DNA of 18,038 nucleotides. Origin: Woeseia sp. (GTDB lineage Bacteria > Pseudomonadota > Gammaproteobacteria > Steroidobacterales > Woeseiaceae). Both the position numbers and the translations under genes were made by a program. The notes below the pieces were generated by a model, which saw nothing but the letters and a program-made list of their open reading frames with translations, did not search any database and was not told the origin of the DNA. The stretch spans positions 1 to 18,038 of the forward strand of contig QIHS01000147.1 in the NCBI GenBank assembly GCA_003229095.1, given 5' to 3'. This document shows, piece after piece, positions 1 through 7,793 of the stretch; the first letter of the stretch is position 1; every line of letters begins with the position of its first letter.

Positions 1-75
1 GCCACCCGTCGCGAGATACACGCTCACTGCAACAACAGCGATTGATCTGACGGCCCCCTGCTTTGCGCACATCAT
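1..75 (-). CDS. possible start of an exported protein, cut by left edge
   Basis: An open frame on the minus strand starts with two consecutive ATG codons (75-73 and 72-70). The first overlaps the TGA stop of the aldehyde dehydrogenase in an ATGA arrangement, as is typical of translationally coupled genes. The visible 25 residues begin MMCAKQG and then become hydrophobic (SIAVVAVSVYLATGG), which could be a signal peptide or lipoprotein leader. A GGTGAG stretch lies about ten bases upstream, inside the end of the dehydrogenase gene. The piece is too short to assign a family; it could be a chance open frame. Confidence 0.35.
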   Translation of the reverse strand, partial: MMCAKQGAVRSIAVVAVSVYLATGG

Positions 76-1559
76 GAAAACAACTCACCGGCGGGCCCGG
101 AGATGCTGTGATATTCCTGAAACTCCACGATACCCTCATAACCCAGATTACGCCCGATGCCGCTGTGCTTGAATCCGCCGAACGGGCCGCGATTGTCCTG
201 CGCCAACGGTCCGTGTCCGTTCAGGTAGGTATAACCTGCCTCAAGCCGTCGTGCCACTCGAATCGCCCGGTCAGTGTCATTTGTCCAGACCGACGAACAC
301 AAGCCGAACATCGAGTCGTTGGCGAGACCGACTGCCTCTTCTTCTGAATCAAACGGAATAACGGGCAGTGCCGGTCCGAATTGCTCTTCTTTTACAATGT
401 CGAGGCTCGCGTCGGCATCGAATACCAGCGTCGGTTTCTGAAAATAACCAGCATCGTAGAGCTCCTGGTCCGGAACTGAACCAAACTCCTGAACATCGGC
501 ATTGTTCTCGCGAGCCTGCGTCAACATGCCGGTCACCACCTTAAACTGGCTTTCGTTGTTGACCGGTCCCATCGTCGTTTCCGGCAACATCGGATCGCCG
601 ACCACCTGCCTCGACGCCACCGCCATCAAACCGTCGCAAAATTCGTCGTATCGGGAGCGGTGCACATAGGCGCGCTTTAGCGCCATGCATATCTGGCCGG
701 ATGTCATAAATGCGGCGAGATAGGTGCGCATGAAGGCCGCATCATCGAGCACTGCATCGTCAAGAAAAATGCCTGCGTCATTTCCTCCCAGCTCGAGTGT
801 CACTGGCGTAAGATTTTCGGCGGCCACCCGCATGACGTGCTTGCCTACGGCGATGCTTCCGGTGAAGTTGATCTTGCGTACCAGCGGATGCGACAGCAGC
901 GGATCACCGATTACCGATGCCGGGCCGGTGACAACATTTAGCACGCCCGGCGGCAGTATTTCCGCAATCTTTCCTATGGTCATGGTGGGCGCCAGCGCAG
1001 AATTCTGTGACGGTTTGACCACGCAGGTGTTGCCGGCCATCAACGCCTGTGGAAGCTTTGCGCCCAGGATTGACAGCGGCCAGTTCCACGGGACGATAAG
1101 CGCCGCGACGCCTCGCGGCTGGCGCGTAATAATGGTGTCGAAGGGCGGCCCCCGGAGGTCAACATCCTGAGCAAGGCGGTCTGCCATTTCCGCACAAAAG
1201 GTAAAGCGGTCTCCGAGACGCGTCATTTCGATGGTCGATTCTTTGAGAACTTTGCCGTGCTCACGAGTGAACAGTTTTATTCTGGATTGCAGTTCGTATT
1301 CGTCTGCAGTCAGATGCTGCGCAATTTTTTTCAGGTAGCTGGCACGTTCGCCGTAAGACAGAGCCGACCACGCGGGAAACGCGGCGTGTGCTGCTTCACA
1401 CGCAGCGTCAACGTCATCAATTGTGGCACTGCTTGCCTCACCGACGAGCTGTCGCGGTCGCGCTGGATTGAACAGCTTGTAATACTCGTTGGTCGACCCA
1501 GGCCGCCATTCTCCATCAATAAACAGCCCTGTTTTTGGCAAGGATTCATGCCCGCTCAT
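72..1559 (-). CDS. NAD(P)-dependent aldehyde dehydrogenase
   Basis: A full-length (495 residues) member of the aldehyde dehydrogenase superfamily, which oxidises an aldehyde to the acid with NAD(P)+ in the cytoplasm. Seen in the sequence: the VPWNWPL segment with the catalytic Asn159, cofactor Lys182, the FTGS glycine motif at 232-235, the general base Glu256 in ELGGND, the catalytic Cys291 in GQIC, and EEQFGP at 391-396, which contacts the nicotinamide ribose. All catalytic residues are present, so it should be active. The start is supported by GGAG about eight bases before ATG (minus strand). It is divergent from the reductive dehalogenase and may share its control region, so a role in the same catabolic route is possible but only inferred. 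The substrate cannot be told from sequence; succinate-semialdehyde or an aromatic or aliphatic aldehyde are all possible. Confidence 0.95.
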   Translation of the reverse strand: MSGHESLPKTGLFIDGEWRPGSTNEYYKLFNPARPRQLVGEASSATIDDVDAACEAAHAAFPAWSALSYGERASYLKKIAQHLTADEYELQSRIKLFTREHGKVLKESTIEMTRLGDRFTFCAEMADRLAQDVDLRGPPFDTIITRQPRGVAALIVPWNWPLSILGAKLPQALMAGNTCVVKPSQNSALAPTMTIGKIAEILPPGVLNVVTGPASVIGDPLLSHPLVRKINFTGSIAVGKHVMRVAAENLTPVTLELGGNDAGIFLDDAVLDDAAFMRTYLAAFMTSGQICMALKRAYVHRSRYDEFCDGLMAVASRQVVGDPMLPETTMGPVNNESQFKVVTGMLTQARENNADVQEFGSVPDQELYDAGYFQKPTLVFDADASLDIVKEEQFGPALPVIPFDSEEEAVGLANDSMFGLCSSVWTNDTDRAIRVARRLEAGYTYLNGHGPLAQDNRGPFGGFKHSGIGRNLGYEGIVEFQEYHSISGPAGELFS

Positions 1560-1606
1560 TGTTGTTGCTCCAGCGCAAGTTCCGTCGACAGTTCAGAAAA
1601 TGCGCG

Positions 1607-1649
1607 ACAAACACATTTGTCTGTTTTATTCCGACACTAATTTGTGTTT
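1607..1649. promoter_or_regulatory. dyad elements between divergent ALDH and dehalogenase genes
   Basis: The divergent spacer holds nested inverted repeats. ACAAA-CACA-TTTGT lies at 1607-1620 and ACAC-TAATTT-GTGT at 1634-1647. In addition, AAACACA at 1609-1615 is the exact reverse complement of TGTGTTT at 1643-1649. Their position just upstream of the putative dehalogenase promoter fits operator half-sites for a regulator controlling one or both genes. No regulator gene is in the window, so this rests on symmetry alone. Confidence 0.4.
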
Positions 1650-1673
1650 ACGCGATCAGCATAGTGCTAGAAT
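1646..1673 (+). promoter_or_regulatory. candidate extended -10 promoter of the reductive dehalogenase gene
   Basis: TGCTAGAAT at 1665-1673 matches an extended -10 element (TGn plus TAGAAT). A weak -35-like GTTTAC at 1646-1651 sits 16 bases upstream. Transcription would start near 1680, leaving a leader of only about 22 bases before the ATG at 1702. The rightmost dyad arm (1643-1649) overlaps the -35 region, so a bound regulator there could block or recruit polymerase. Confidence 0.4.
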
Positions 1674-1701
1674 GGTTCTGTACTGATTATTACACAGACA
1701 G

Positions 1702-3918
1702 ATGATTTTTTTCTCAAACAAATCGCGGCCATACCATTTGGGGCCATACCCGACAGAACGACTGCGACGCGACCCGTCGCAGTACTTGCGGGAATTGAAG
1801 TTGCCACGAACGGTGCGGCCGTCGCCCGCGCCTGACGAAAGTACTGGCTTCGCGGCCACTATTTCGAAGTACTACCAGATTTTTCATGAATTGCGCGAAA
1901 GCGATCCGGTCGCTCAGAAAGCGCCGGTTCCGGACGATCTCGAACGGCGCATGATTGATATTAAGGGTTCTGCATACTTTCTGAATGCGAGCCAGGTATC
2001 TATTTGTGAACTGGCGGAGTGTTGCTGGTACGAAAATGCAACCATAGCTGGACATAGTCATGCCATTGTTGTGCTCGTCGAGCACAGCCGCACACCAGAG
2101 ATTGGTACACTCGCAAACGCCTGGGTGGCGAATTCTGTAACTGCGGCGGCCGATTTTCGCGCTTACGAAATCGCGATCAGTATCGCCAATCACATTCAGG
2201 CGATGGGTTTCGCCGCCACTGCGCATGACACAAATAATGGCGATGTAGACCTTGATCGGCTGACGGTGATGTCCGGCTTAGGCATTCGCCATGAGCACGG
2301 CGTGCTGAATCCCTACCTTGACGATCGATTCTCGGTTTGCGCTGTGACCACAGAGTACGCCCTCGCCACGGATAAGCCGCTGAATACAAACGCCGCGAAG
2401 AATGCCAGGGGAATCGCATACTGGCTCGGCGTCGGCGGTTCGACCTCCGGACTCGAGCGCTGGCGGCAAAAAAACCGGCCAACACACCTCAGCAAGTTCG
2501 CGATGGAAACTGTTGACAGAGTTGACAAGCCAACAACGCTGATCATTGATGACGAAGTGCCACGCGTACCGAAGCGAGCGTCGTTTTTTGACCGCGCAAT
2601 CAATGGTGATCTCGGCGCAAAAACGCAGAAAGAACGAAGTCGATTCGCATTCAAACACCCTCTCGCAGCTGCGATGCTGAAACAAATCGGCGCGATGGTC
2701 CCCTATCAGGATGGGCCAGTCGCGGCAACGCCAGCGACATCCTGCGGCGACGCCGAGGAAAATACCAGGGCAATGAAATCAATTTCCTACTTTCTCGGCG
2801 CAGAACTGACTGGCGTTTGCGAGATTCCTGAATACGCATGGTACTCGCATGTCGATGATGGTAAGCCCGTTGAGTGCCACCACAAATACGCCGTTGTGAT
2901 GCTGATCGACCAGGAATACGACACGATGGAAGGTGCATCCGGCGATGATTTCATTTCGGGCGCACAATCCATGCGCGCCTACATGCGTGGTGCCGTAGTT
3001 GCCGGCGTTATGGCAGAGCATATGCGATCCCTGGGATTTTCTGCACGCGCACAAACCAATGCAGATTCGGAGGTGTTACAGATTCCTTTGATCCTGCTTG
3101 CGGGTCTCGGTGAGCTAAGTCGCATTGGAGAACTTGTGCTCAACCCGTTTGTCGGGCCGCGATTCAAATCCGTTGTCATGACCACCGACCTGCCGCTGAT
3201 TCCGGACAAACCAATCGATTTTGGGCTACAGCATTTTTGTTCGAACTGCCTGAAGTGCGCACGCGAGTGTCCATGCGACGCAATTTCCTGGGGCGACAAA
3301 GTCATGTTCAATGGCTATGAGATGTGGAAGCTCGACGCCGAGCGCTGCGCCCGCTATCGGCTGACCAACCAGCGTGGTCTCGCTTGCGGCAGGTGTATGA
3401 AAACCTGTCCGCTTAACAAAGTTGTCACCTGGGATGGACCGCTCGCGACACAAATGGCGAGCTGGCTGGGCATTAATGCTCGTTGGCTAAAACCCTTACT
3501 TGTACCGATCGCGACCTGGCTGGATGACAAGCTCGGTCACGGCATTCGCAATCCCGCCAAAAAGTGGTGGCTCGATCTGGAGATCGTTGACGGTGTGTGC
3601 GTTGAACCCCGCAAGGGTGTGAACAAACGCGACTTGAATATCGACAGGGTGATTGATCCCGGCACGCAGAAGATTGCCTATTACAACGCAAACCTGATGC
3701 CGCCGCCCAACAGCCATGGAATACCGTATGTCCCCAACCGCAAAGAGGCGGTTGCGGCGGGCAAGTTGCTGGAAACGCCGAGCGAGGCGCGTGCCCGTGT
3801 CAGTGCGGGCGGAGAAAAACCGCTTCACTATGTGCCGACAGCTGCTATCCCTGATGCAGAACTGCCGGAGGTCAAAAGCGACATTTTCAATCCTTATAAA
3901 AAGACCACTTCAAGGTAG
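1702..3918 (+). CDS. cytoplasmic NpRdhA-type reductive dehalogenase (corrinoid, two 4Fe-4S)
   Basis: A 738-residue reductive dehalogenase, a family that removes halogen from organohalides at a cobalamin, with electrons fed through two 4Fe-4S clusters. The C-terminal ferredoxin part shows Cys513-x2-Cys-x2-Cys-x3-Cys523-Pro for one cluster and Cys549, Cys562, Cys565 and Cys569-Pro for the other. The B12 module carries the family signature AGLGELSRIGEL and MTTDLPL (467-499). Ser423, Tyr427, Lys489 and Arg553 are each offset by one from the active-site residues I recall for NpRdhA of Nitratireductor (Ser422, Tyr426, Lys488, Arg552). The N-terminal half (about 84-227) repeats the B12 module in degenerate form. 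There is no Tat signal and no rdhB-type anchor gene nearby, so it is probably a cytoplasmic catabolic enzyme, not a respiratory one. No reductase domain is fused, so a separate ferredoxin or flavodoxin system must supply electrons. Halogenated phenols are the likely substrates by family. The start lacks a clear Shine-Dalgarno; the next in-frame ATG (1951) would remove conserved sequence. Confidence 0.9.
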   Translation: MIFFSNKSRPYHLGPYPTERLRRDPSQYLRELKLPRTVRPSPAPDESTGFAATISKYYQIFHELRESDPVAQKAPVPDDLERRMIDIKGSAYFLNASQVSICELAECCWYENATIAGHSHAIVVLVEHSRTPEIGTLANAWVANSVTAAADFRAYEIAISIANHIQAMGFAATAHDTNNGDVDLDRLTVMSGLGIRHEHGVLNPYLDDRFSVCAVTTEYALATDKPLNTNAAKNARGIAYWLGVGGSTSGLERWRQKNRPTHLSKFAMETVDRVDKPTTLIIDDEVPRVPKRASFFDRAINGDLGAKTQKERSRFAFKHPLAAAMLKQIGAMVPYQDGPVAATPATSCGDAEENTRAMKSISYFLGAELTGVCEIPEYAWYSHVDDGKPVECHHKYAVVMLIDQEYDTMEGASGDDFISGAQSMRAYMRGAVVAGVMAEHMRSLGFSARAQTNADSEVLQIPLILLAGLGELSRIGELVLNPFVGPRFKSVVMTTDLPLIPDKPIDFGLQHFCSNCLKCARECPCDAISWGDKVMFNGYEMWKLDAERCARYRLTNQRGLACGRCMKTCPLNKVVTWDGPLATQMASWLGINARWLKPLLVPIATWLDDKLGHGIRNPAKKWWLDLEIVDGVCVEPRKGVNKRDLNIDRVIDPGTQKIAYYNANLMPPPNSHGIPYVPNRKEAVAAGKLLETPSEARARVSAGGEKPLHYVPTAAIPDAELPEVKSDIFNPYKKTTSR

Positions 3919-3931
3919 CCTGGCGCGGTCT

Positions 3932-4855
3932 CTACTTTGTCATTGTCAGGTCAGCCTCGGCTGCAATGTAGCCAAACGGGGCCCAGCTACCCGTCGCTAT
4001 AATTGAACGCAACATCTGCTCAGCCATATCCTCTTTGCCCGTGTAGTAGTGCCAGTTGGCAGCCCCGTACATGACAGCGGAACCGGCTGGCGTGTCTTCG
4101 TTGTCGCCTATCAGTTCAGCAAGCGTCAATTCACCTTTATAGAAAAGACAGAGATTGTGATAGGACATGTTTTCAATCACGTTCATGTCGGCGGAAACAG
4201 CATCGAGGACTTTTTCTGCAGCGGCAGGATCGCCCTTTCTTTGCAGGATCATGTACATCCAGTGCGTTGTCGAAACACGGTTGTCGTCGTTGCGCGCAGC
4301 ATTGAAGCCGGTCTCGAACGCACGGTAGGCATTGTCCCAATCTTGTTTGAGATAGTAGGCAAGCCCCAGGTGGTACCAGATATTGCCGTGCAGACTGCTG
4401 ATTGGAATATTGAGCGCATTGGGTAAACCATCGGGCTCAATTTCGTTTTCCTTGCCCTCGATTAACGTCGTCGCGTGCTCAAAATCAGCGATAGCGCGAT
4501 CGAATTCCCGAATAGAAATGTAGCGGTGACCACGGTGCCGCACCATTCTCGCATCGTCGGGAAACTTTTCTATGCCCTCGGAAAAAATCTCAATCGTGCC
4601 GCGATAGTCGCCTGTGTAGGCGGTGCGTCTGCCGTACCAAACCAGCTTGTCTGCATCGTCAGGATTCGCCAGATAGTCGCTCTTTGCAATCGCCAACCGA
4701 TCGAGTGCGCCCTGCCCCGCTGCCGGAACAGATAGCACCTCGCCGGTCAGGGCGATCGCCTGAGCTCCTTCCGGTACATCCGGCAAAACGTGCGACCACG
4801 CGGATGGTGTAGCAAACAAGAATGTAACCAGCAAGATTTTGTGTGCCACTTTCAT
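3932..4855 (-). CDS. exported tetratricopeptide-repeat protein
   Basis: A 307-residue protein with a Sec signal peptide (charged start, then LLVTFLFATPSAWS, cleavage near residue 22). The mature part is helical. TPR-like helix pairs are visible around residues 65-135 (GDYRGTIEIFSEGIEKFPDD and a following FDRAIADFEHA unit), around 160-195 (WYHLGLAYYLKQDWDNAYRAFETG) and near the C-terminus (YYTGKEDMAEQMLRS). Such proteins usually act as periplasmic or outer-membrane scaffolds; no enzymatic motif is seen. GGAG lies eight bases before the ATG. It starts only 30 bases after the stop of the DUF3014 gene on the same strand, so the two are probably co-transcribed. It converges on the dehalogenase gene with a 13-base gap. 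No specific function can be given. Confidence 0.85.
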   Translation of the reverse strand: MKVAHKILLVTFLFATPSAWSHVLPDVPEGAQAIALTGEVLSVPAAGQGALDRLAIAKSDYLANPDDADKLVWYGRRTAYTGDYRGTIEIFSEGIEKFPDDARMVRHRGHRYISIREFDRAIADFEHATTLIEGKENEIEPDGLPNALNIPISSLHGNIWYHLGLAYYLKQDWDNAYRAFETGFNAARNDDNRVSTTHWMYMILQRKGDPAAAEKVLDAVSADMNVIENMSYHNLCLFYKGELTLAELIGDNEDTPAGSAVMYGAANWHYYTGKEDMAEQMLRSIIATGSWAPFGYIAAEADLTMTK

Positions 4856-4885
4856 GACGAGTCTCCGAAGGGTTCGAGTCCTACT

Positions 4886-5676
4886 CTACATTGTGGTGAG
4901 CAAAATGCGCAGCTCGCGTAACTTCATTTTTATGCTACCAGCATGTTCTTCACCAATTCTTAACATCAATTTTTGCCCACTCGACAATGTCTCAAGATCG
5001 GCGTCGCGATATTCGTATAACACGTGCGGGCGCACCAATTCAATTGGCCCGGACACCTCCGGTGTCTCGAGAAGGTGATCGATTACTTCCACCAGCCGAT
5101 CGTCGAAATATGCGTCCGGATAGCCAAGATCGACGTAGGCGCTCTGGAACAGCGGGTAAGAGCGATGATACAGCGCTGCGATCTCTGCTGAATCAGCGCT
5201 AACGATCAGGTCCACCATAAGGTCGTAGCGTCGCTGGTTGTCTGCGTTGATCCATCCTGACCATCCACCAGAAACGGCCCTCTGATTGCTCCGACCGGGC
5301 GAATTTTTTCGGCGACATGCGACCTCGGTAGATTGTCAATTGTTGCGACGACTCTTTCGATCATTCCGCTGTTTGCTAACGCATCGCCAATGGAATCACC
5401 AAACAAGTCTATGATTGCCATATTGAAATACGCGTCGCTCTGATCCAGAGATGGTAGTTCTACGCGCGCAGATCTATCAATTTCATCCGTTGCTGCTTCT
5501 GCTTCCAGTGGGTGTATTGAGCCGGTCTTTTCAACAATTTCGGCAACTGCCGGTAGCTGAACCTCGACTGGCAGCGGCTCCGGCGGCAACATTCGTGCCC
5601 AGTAGTACCACAATGCGCCCGCCGCCCCGAGCGCAAGGACGAAAGGAATTAACCACTGGCTTGATTGTCGTGACAT
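4886..5676 (-). pseudogene. DUF3014 membrane protein, split by a frameshift
   Basis: Two overlapping minus-strand frames (5676-5206 and 5218-4886) together make one DUF3014-type protein of about 263 residues. The first frame has an N-terminal membrane helix (WLIPFVLALGAAGALWYYW) and the conserved block FGDSIGDAL...VATIDNLPRSHVA. The second has YPLFQSAYVDLGYPD, the VIDHLLETPEV segment, and SGQKLMLRIGEEHA. Reading the second frame back past its first Met gives INADNQRRYDLMVDL, which continues the family alignment exactly where the first frame turns to unrelated sequence. The break is therefore at about 5250-5256, in GGATGGATC, and one missing base would restore a full gene. The function of DUF3014 proteins is unknown. 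Whether this is a true mutation or an assembly error cannot be decided here. AGGAA upstream of ATG 5676 supports the start. Confidence 0.8.
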
Positions 5677-5844
5677 CTCGAAATTCCTGCGCGCCTGCTG
5701 AATGAGTGTATAAAAAATCCGCCTCTTATGGTGGACCGATAACAGCTTGACTGGTTTCTTTTTTACGTTCGGCTCGCCATGGGTTTCCCCGCGCTGATAT
5801 GCTTCCGACCCTGCTTCACTGCAGATGAGCCTTGGAAACCTGTT

Positions 5845-7146
5845 ATGAAACCGCTATTCGCCGCTTTATCTTCCCTCTTGCTTATTGTTGCCTGTCAATC
5901 TGAAAATGCTGCCGATCAGCCGGCTATCGAAATTGATCTGCAATCGCTGGCGAAAGACTACCTTTTCCTGGAATTGAGCATGGGCCAGCACGATGCTGGG
6001 CATGTCGATGCCTACTTCGGTCCTGATGACATCCGTGAAGCTGCAGAAAGCGCAGAAATTTCTCTTGATGAGATCGAGACCCGCGCCGGCGAAATGCGCA
6101 ACCTTGTACAGCACCTTTTGGGCAGCGCGAGAGATCAAAACGACAAAGCCCGGCTCAACGGCCTGAACGGTCGTCTGCTTGCGCTGGAAACCCGTATTGC
6201 CATAAACAAAGGCCTCACCGTCTCTTTTGACGAGGAATCGCAACGCTTGTTTGCTGCTGCCGCACCGGATCGGAATGCTGTTTATTTTGAGGCCATTCTT
6301 GACGACATTGACACGCTCCTGGGTGGCGACGGAGATCTTTCGCAGCGAGTCAACAAGTTCCAGAATCAATTCATCATTCCCGAGCAACGCTTGTCCGATG
6401 TTTTCGATGCTGCCATTGCCGAATGTCGCCGCCGGACACTTATCCATATTGCATTGCCAGAAAACGAATCGTTCAGTATTGAATACGTCAGCGACAAACC
6501 ATGGTCCGGATATAACTGGTACCAGGGTGATGCAAAGAGTCTGATTCAAATCAACACTGACCTGCCCATTTTCATTAGTCGAGCGGTCGACCTCGGCTGT
6601 CATGAGGGCTATCCCGGCCACCACACTTTCAATGCCTTACTCGAGAAAAACCTCGTACAGGACAACGGCTGGCTCGAGTTCTCTCTCTACCCTCTGTTTA
6701 GCCCGCTATCGCTTATCGCTGAGGGCAGTGGTAACTACGGCATCGATCTCGCTTTTCCAGCCCGCGAGCGTATCGAGTTTGAAAAGAGTGTTTTGTTTCC
6801 GCTCGCCGATCTTGATACAACCGAAGCAGATCGTTACTACGAATTGTCGGCGCTTCTGGCGCGCCTTAACTATGCCGGCAACGAAGCCGCCCGCGACTAT
6901 CTGAATGGAACCATCGACAGGGACCAGGCTGCGCAATGGCTGGTTCAGTATGCGTTGAGCTCGCCTGAACGGGCGCAGCAACGTATTGATTTCGTCGATA
7001 CCTATCGCAGCTACGTTATCAACTACAACCTCGGCAAAGACCTTGTTCAACAATTTGTCGAGCGCGATACGAACGACATTGGGGAACGCTGGAGCAGATT
7101 CGAAAGACTCTTGTCGTCGCCGATGGACGCGACTGATCTGGAATAG
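5845..7146 (+). CDS. DUF885 family lipoprotein, putative metallohydrolase
   Basis: I place the start at ATG 5845 (433 residues), not at the in-frame ATG 5779, because it begins a clean lipoprotein signal: MKPLFAALSSLLLIVAC, with lipobox IVAC and lipidated Cys17. The mature protein matches DUF885, a family related to zinc-dependent carboxypeptidases. The signature HEGYPGHH is at 253-260, followed by the conserved EGSGNYG region near 293-299. The histidines and Glu254 are the likely metal-binding and catalytic residues, by family. It ends 14 bases before the exporter gene and has the same orientation as the four genes after it, so it probably heads that operon. A periplasmic peptidase supplying amino acids is a reasonable guess; the substrate is not determinable. 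The 168-base divergent spacer before it (5677-5844) has a TTGACT at 5747-5752, but I could not pair it with a good -10. Confidence 0.85.
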   Translation: MKPLFAALSSLLLIVACQSENAADQPAIEIDLQSLAKDYLFLELSMGQHDAGHVDAYFGPDDIREAAESAEISLDEIETRAGEMRNLVQHLLGSARDQNDKARLNGLNGRLLALETRIAINKGLTVSFDEESQRLFAAAAPDRNAVYFEAILDDIDTLLGGDGDLSQRVNKFQNQFIIPEQRLSDVFDAAIAECRRRTLIHIALPENESFSIEYVSDKPWSGYNWYQGDAKSLIQINTDLPIFISRAVDLGCHEGYPGHHTFNALLEKNLVQDNGWLEFSLYPLFSPLSLIAEGSGNYGIDLAFPARERIEFEKSVLFPLADLDTTEADRYYELSALLARLNYAGNEAARDYLNGTIDRDQAAQWLVQYALSSPERAQQRIDFVDTYRSYVINYNLGKDLVQQFVERDTNDIGERWSRFERLLSSPMDATDLE

Positions 7147-7160
7147 CCCCGGCCTTATCT

Positions 7161-7781
7161 ATGGACAAAGCGCTATTCGTCAGCCTGATTGGTTTTGCGT
7201 TCATTTCATCCGGAACGCCCGGGCCGAACAATCTCCTGCTGATGTCTTCCGGCGCACTCTTCGGCTGGCGCAGAACCTTGCCGCATCTCGGCGGAATTTT
7301 GCTGGGTATGATTTTCGTAATGGCAGCAGCTGTGTTCGGATTGGGGACGCTGGTTGAAAACTGGCCGTGGTTGTTAACCATCGTCAGGGTATTAGGTGCC
7401 AGTTGGCTTGCGTGGATGTCGATCCGTTTTTTCCGGAACGCAATCCGACCAGGTCAGTCCACCTCAAAAGCAGACGGCGCATCCATTTCCAGGCCATTTT
7501 TCTTCTATGAGGCCGTTCTGTTTCAATGGGTGAATCCCAAGGCGATTATTGCGGCTTTATCGAGCGCTGGCGCCTACATCGCGATTGCGGAATTCGCGTG
7601 GCAACGCGCTATCATCATCGTTGGTGTGTTTCTGGTGGCCGGACTGCTGGCGTGTTCAAGCTGGATGGTTGCAGGAGATGCCTTGAATCGATATATGTCC
7701 TCGGGCAAATCGGCACCATATATAAATGCTGGAATGGGAGTGCTTATACTCCTGACGGCCGCTTTCATCTTGCTGGGTTGA
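7161..7781 (+). CDS. LysE/RhtB-family amino-acid exporter
   Basis: A 206-residue inner-membrane protein of the LysE/RhtB translocator family, which exports amino acids or their analogues using the proton gradient. The family signature is at the N-terminus: SGTPGPNNLLLMSSGALFGW (about residues 17-36), followed by GGILLG. Hydrophobic segments follow at roughly 40-65, 70-90, 115-135, 145-170 and 180-205, matching the usual five to six helices. It is 14 bases after the DUF885 gene and 12 bases before mtnB. Placement directly in front of methionine-salvage genes hints at a sulfur amino acid or related substrate, but this is inference. No strong ribosome binding site is visible, so translation may be coupled to the upstream gene. 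Confidence 0.9.
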   Translation: MDKALFVSLIGFAFISSGTPGPNNLLLMSSGALFGWRRTLPHLGGILLGMIFVMAAAVFGLGTLVENWPWLLTIVRVLGASWLAWMSIRFFRNAIRPGQSTSKADGASISRPFFFYEAVLFQWVNPKAIIAALSSAGAYIAIAEFAWQRAIIIVGVFLVAGLLACSSWMVAGDALNRYMSSGKSAPYINAGMGVLILLTAAFILLG

Positions 7782-7793
7782 CTAACTGACATC

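Noticed and set aside
1257..1640. 127-codon plus-strand open frame over the start of the aldehyde dehydrogenase gene
   Set aside because: Antisense to a well-supported gene, with no family resemblance and no ribosome binding site.
3902..3931. AGACC/GGTCT inverted repeat in the gap between the dehalogenase and TPR genes as a bidirectional terminator
   Set aside because: Only five base pairs with a 20-base loop, partly inside the dehalogenase stop region, and no convincing T run on either side.
5240..5260. Programmed ribosomal frameshift in DUF3014
   Set aside because: No slippery heptamer, no stimulatory hairpin seen, and the family is normally a single frame; mutation or sequence error is simpler.
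5747..5769. TTGACT as the -35 of a promoter for the DUF885 operon
   Set aside because: No acceptable -10 at 16-18 base spacing; the best nearby AT-rich stretch is too close.
5866..6624. 252-codon open frame on the minus strand
   Set aside because: It is antisense to the DUF885 gene, which has a clear family motif and signal; the antisense product shows no recognisable domain.
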